Of a DNA stretch of 5,073 bases, positions 5,023 through 5,073 are shown piece after piece. Source of the stretch: JOPF133 sp052144935 (GTDB lineage: Bacteria; Acidobacteriota; Terriglobia; Bryobacterales; Bryobacteraceae); assembly GCA_052144935.1 (NCBI GenBank), contig JBKQPR010000304.1, positions 1-5,073 on the forward strand, written 5' to 3'. The first letter of the stretch is position 1; each line of letters begins with the position of its first letter. The notes beneath the pieces were generated by a model that saw nothing but the letters and a program-made list of their open reading frames with translations, had not been told where the DNA came from and ran no database searches. The position numbers and the translations under genes are program-made.

Positions 5023-5073
5023 CCGAGAAGAGGAAGAAAGTTCAAGTCATCATCGGTCTGCGTGGACGCGTGC

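Overview
The window looks like a piece of a GC-rich bacterial chromosome. It holds a two-gene chromosomal block and parts of two unrelated mobile elements. Gene style (a fused class I fumarase, a HlyD-type adaptor, strong G/C preference at third codon positions) would suit an acidobacterial or similar soil bacterium. That assignment is an inference and is weak.

Region 1 (1-766, minus strand) is most of a group II intron. The 5' end lies at about 766 with a GTGCG boundary, and catalytic domain V lies at 62-30. The 3' end (domain VI) runs off the left edge. Only about 700 nt separate the two landmarks, so the reverse transcriptase/maturase normally encoded in domain IV is missing except for what looks like its first 16 codons. 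This is an ORF-deleted intron that could move or splice only with a maturase supplied in trans.

Region 2 (767-3409, plus strand) holds a membrane-anchored HlyD/RND-type periplasmic adaptor (864-1874). After a 17-nt gap comes a single-chain class I [4Fe-4S] fumarate hydratase (1892-3409). They look like one transcription unit, although their functions are not obviously linked. No permease or outer-membrane partner for the adaptor is visible.

Region 3 (3395-5073) begins with a complete tRNA-Phe(GAA) gene and its likely promoter. Directly behind its CCA end lies the end of an integrative element: short GGGAACA direct repeats, then a tyrosine recombinase (minus strand, 4687-3578), and upstream of it in the same operon a small excisionase-type HTH protein (4920-4702). 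A second pair of GGAACA-containing repeats lies upstream of the excisionase. This is the classic arrangement of an element integrated at the 3' end of a tRNA gene. The element continues to the right, so its cargo is not visible. The int region is visibly less G/C-biased than region 2, as expected for acquired DNA.

I see no CRISPR array, rRNA or complete IS element. No wholly new multi-gene system can be demonstrated here. The most unusual items are the maturase-deleted intron and the paired putative recombinase-binding repeats.
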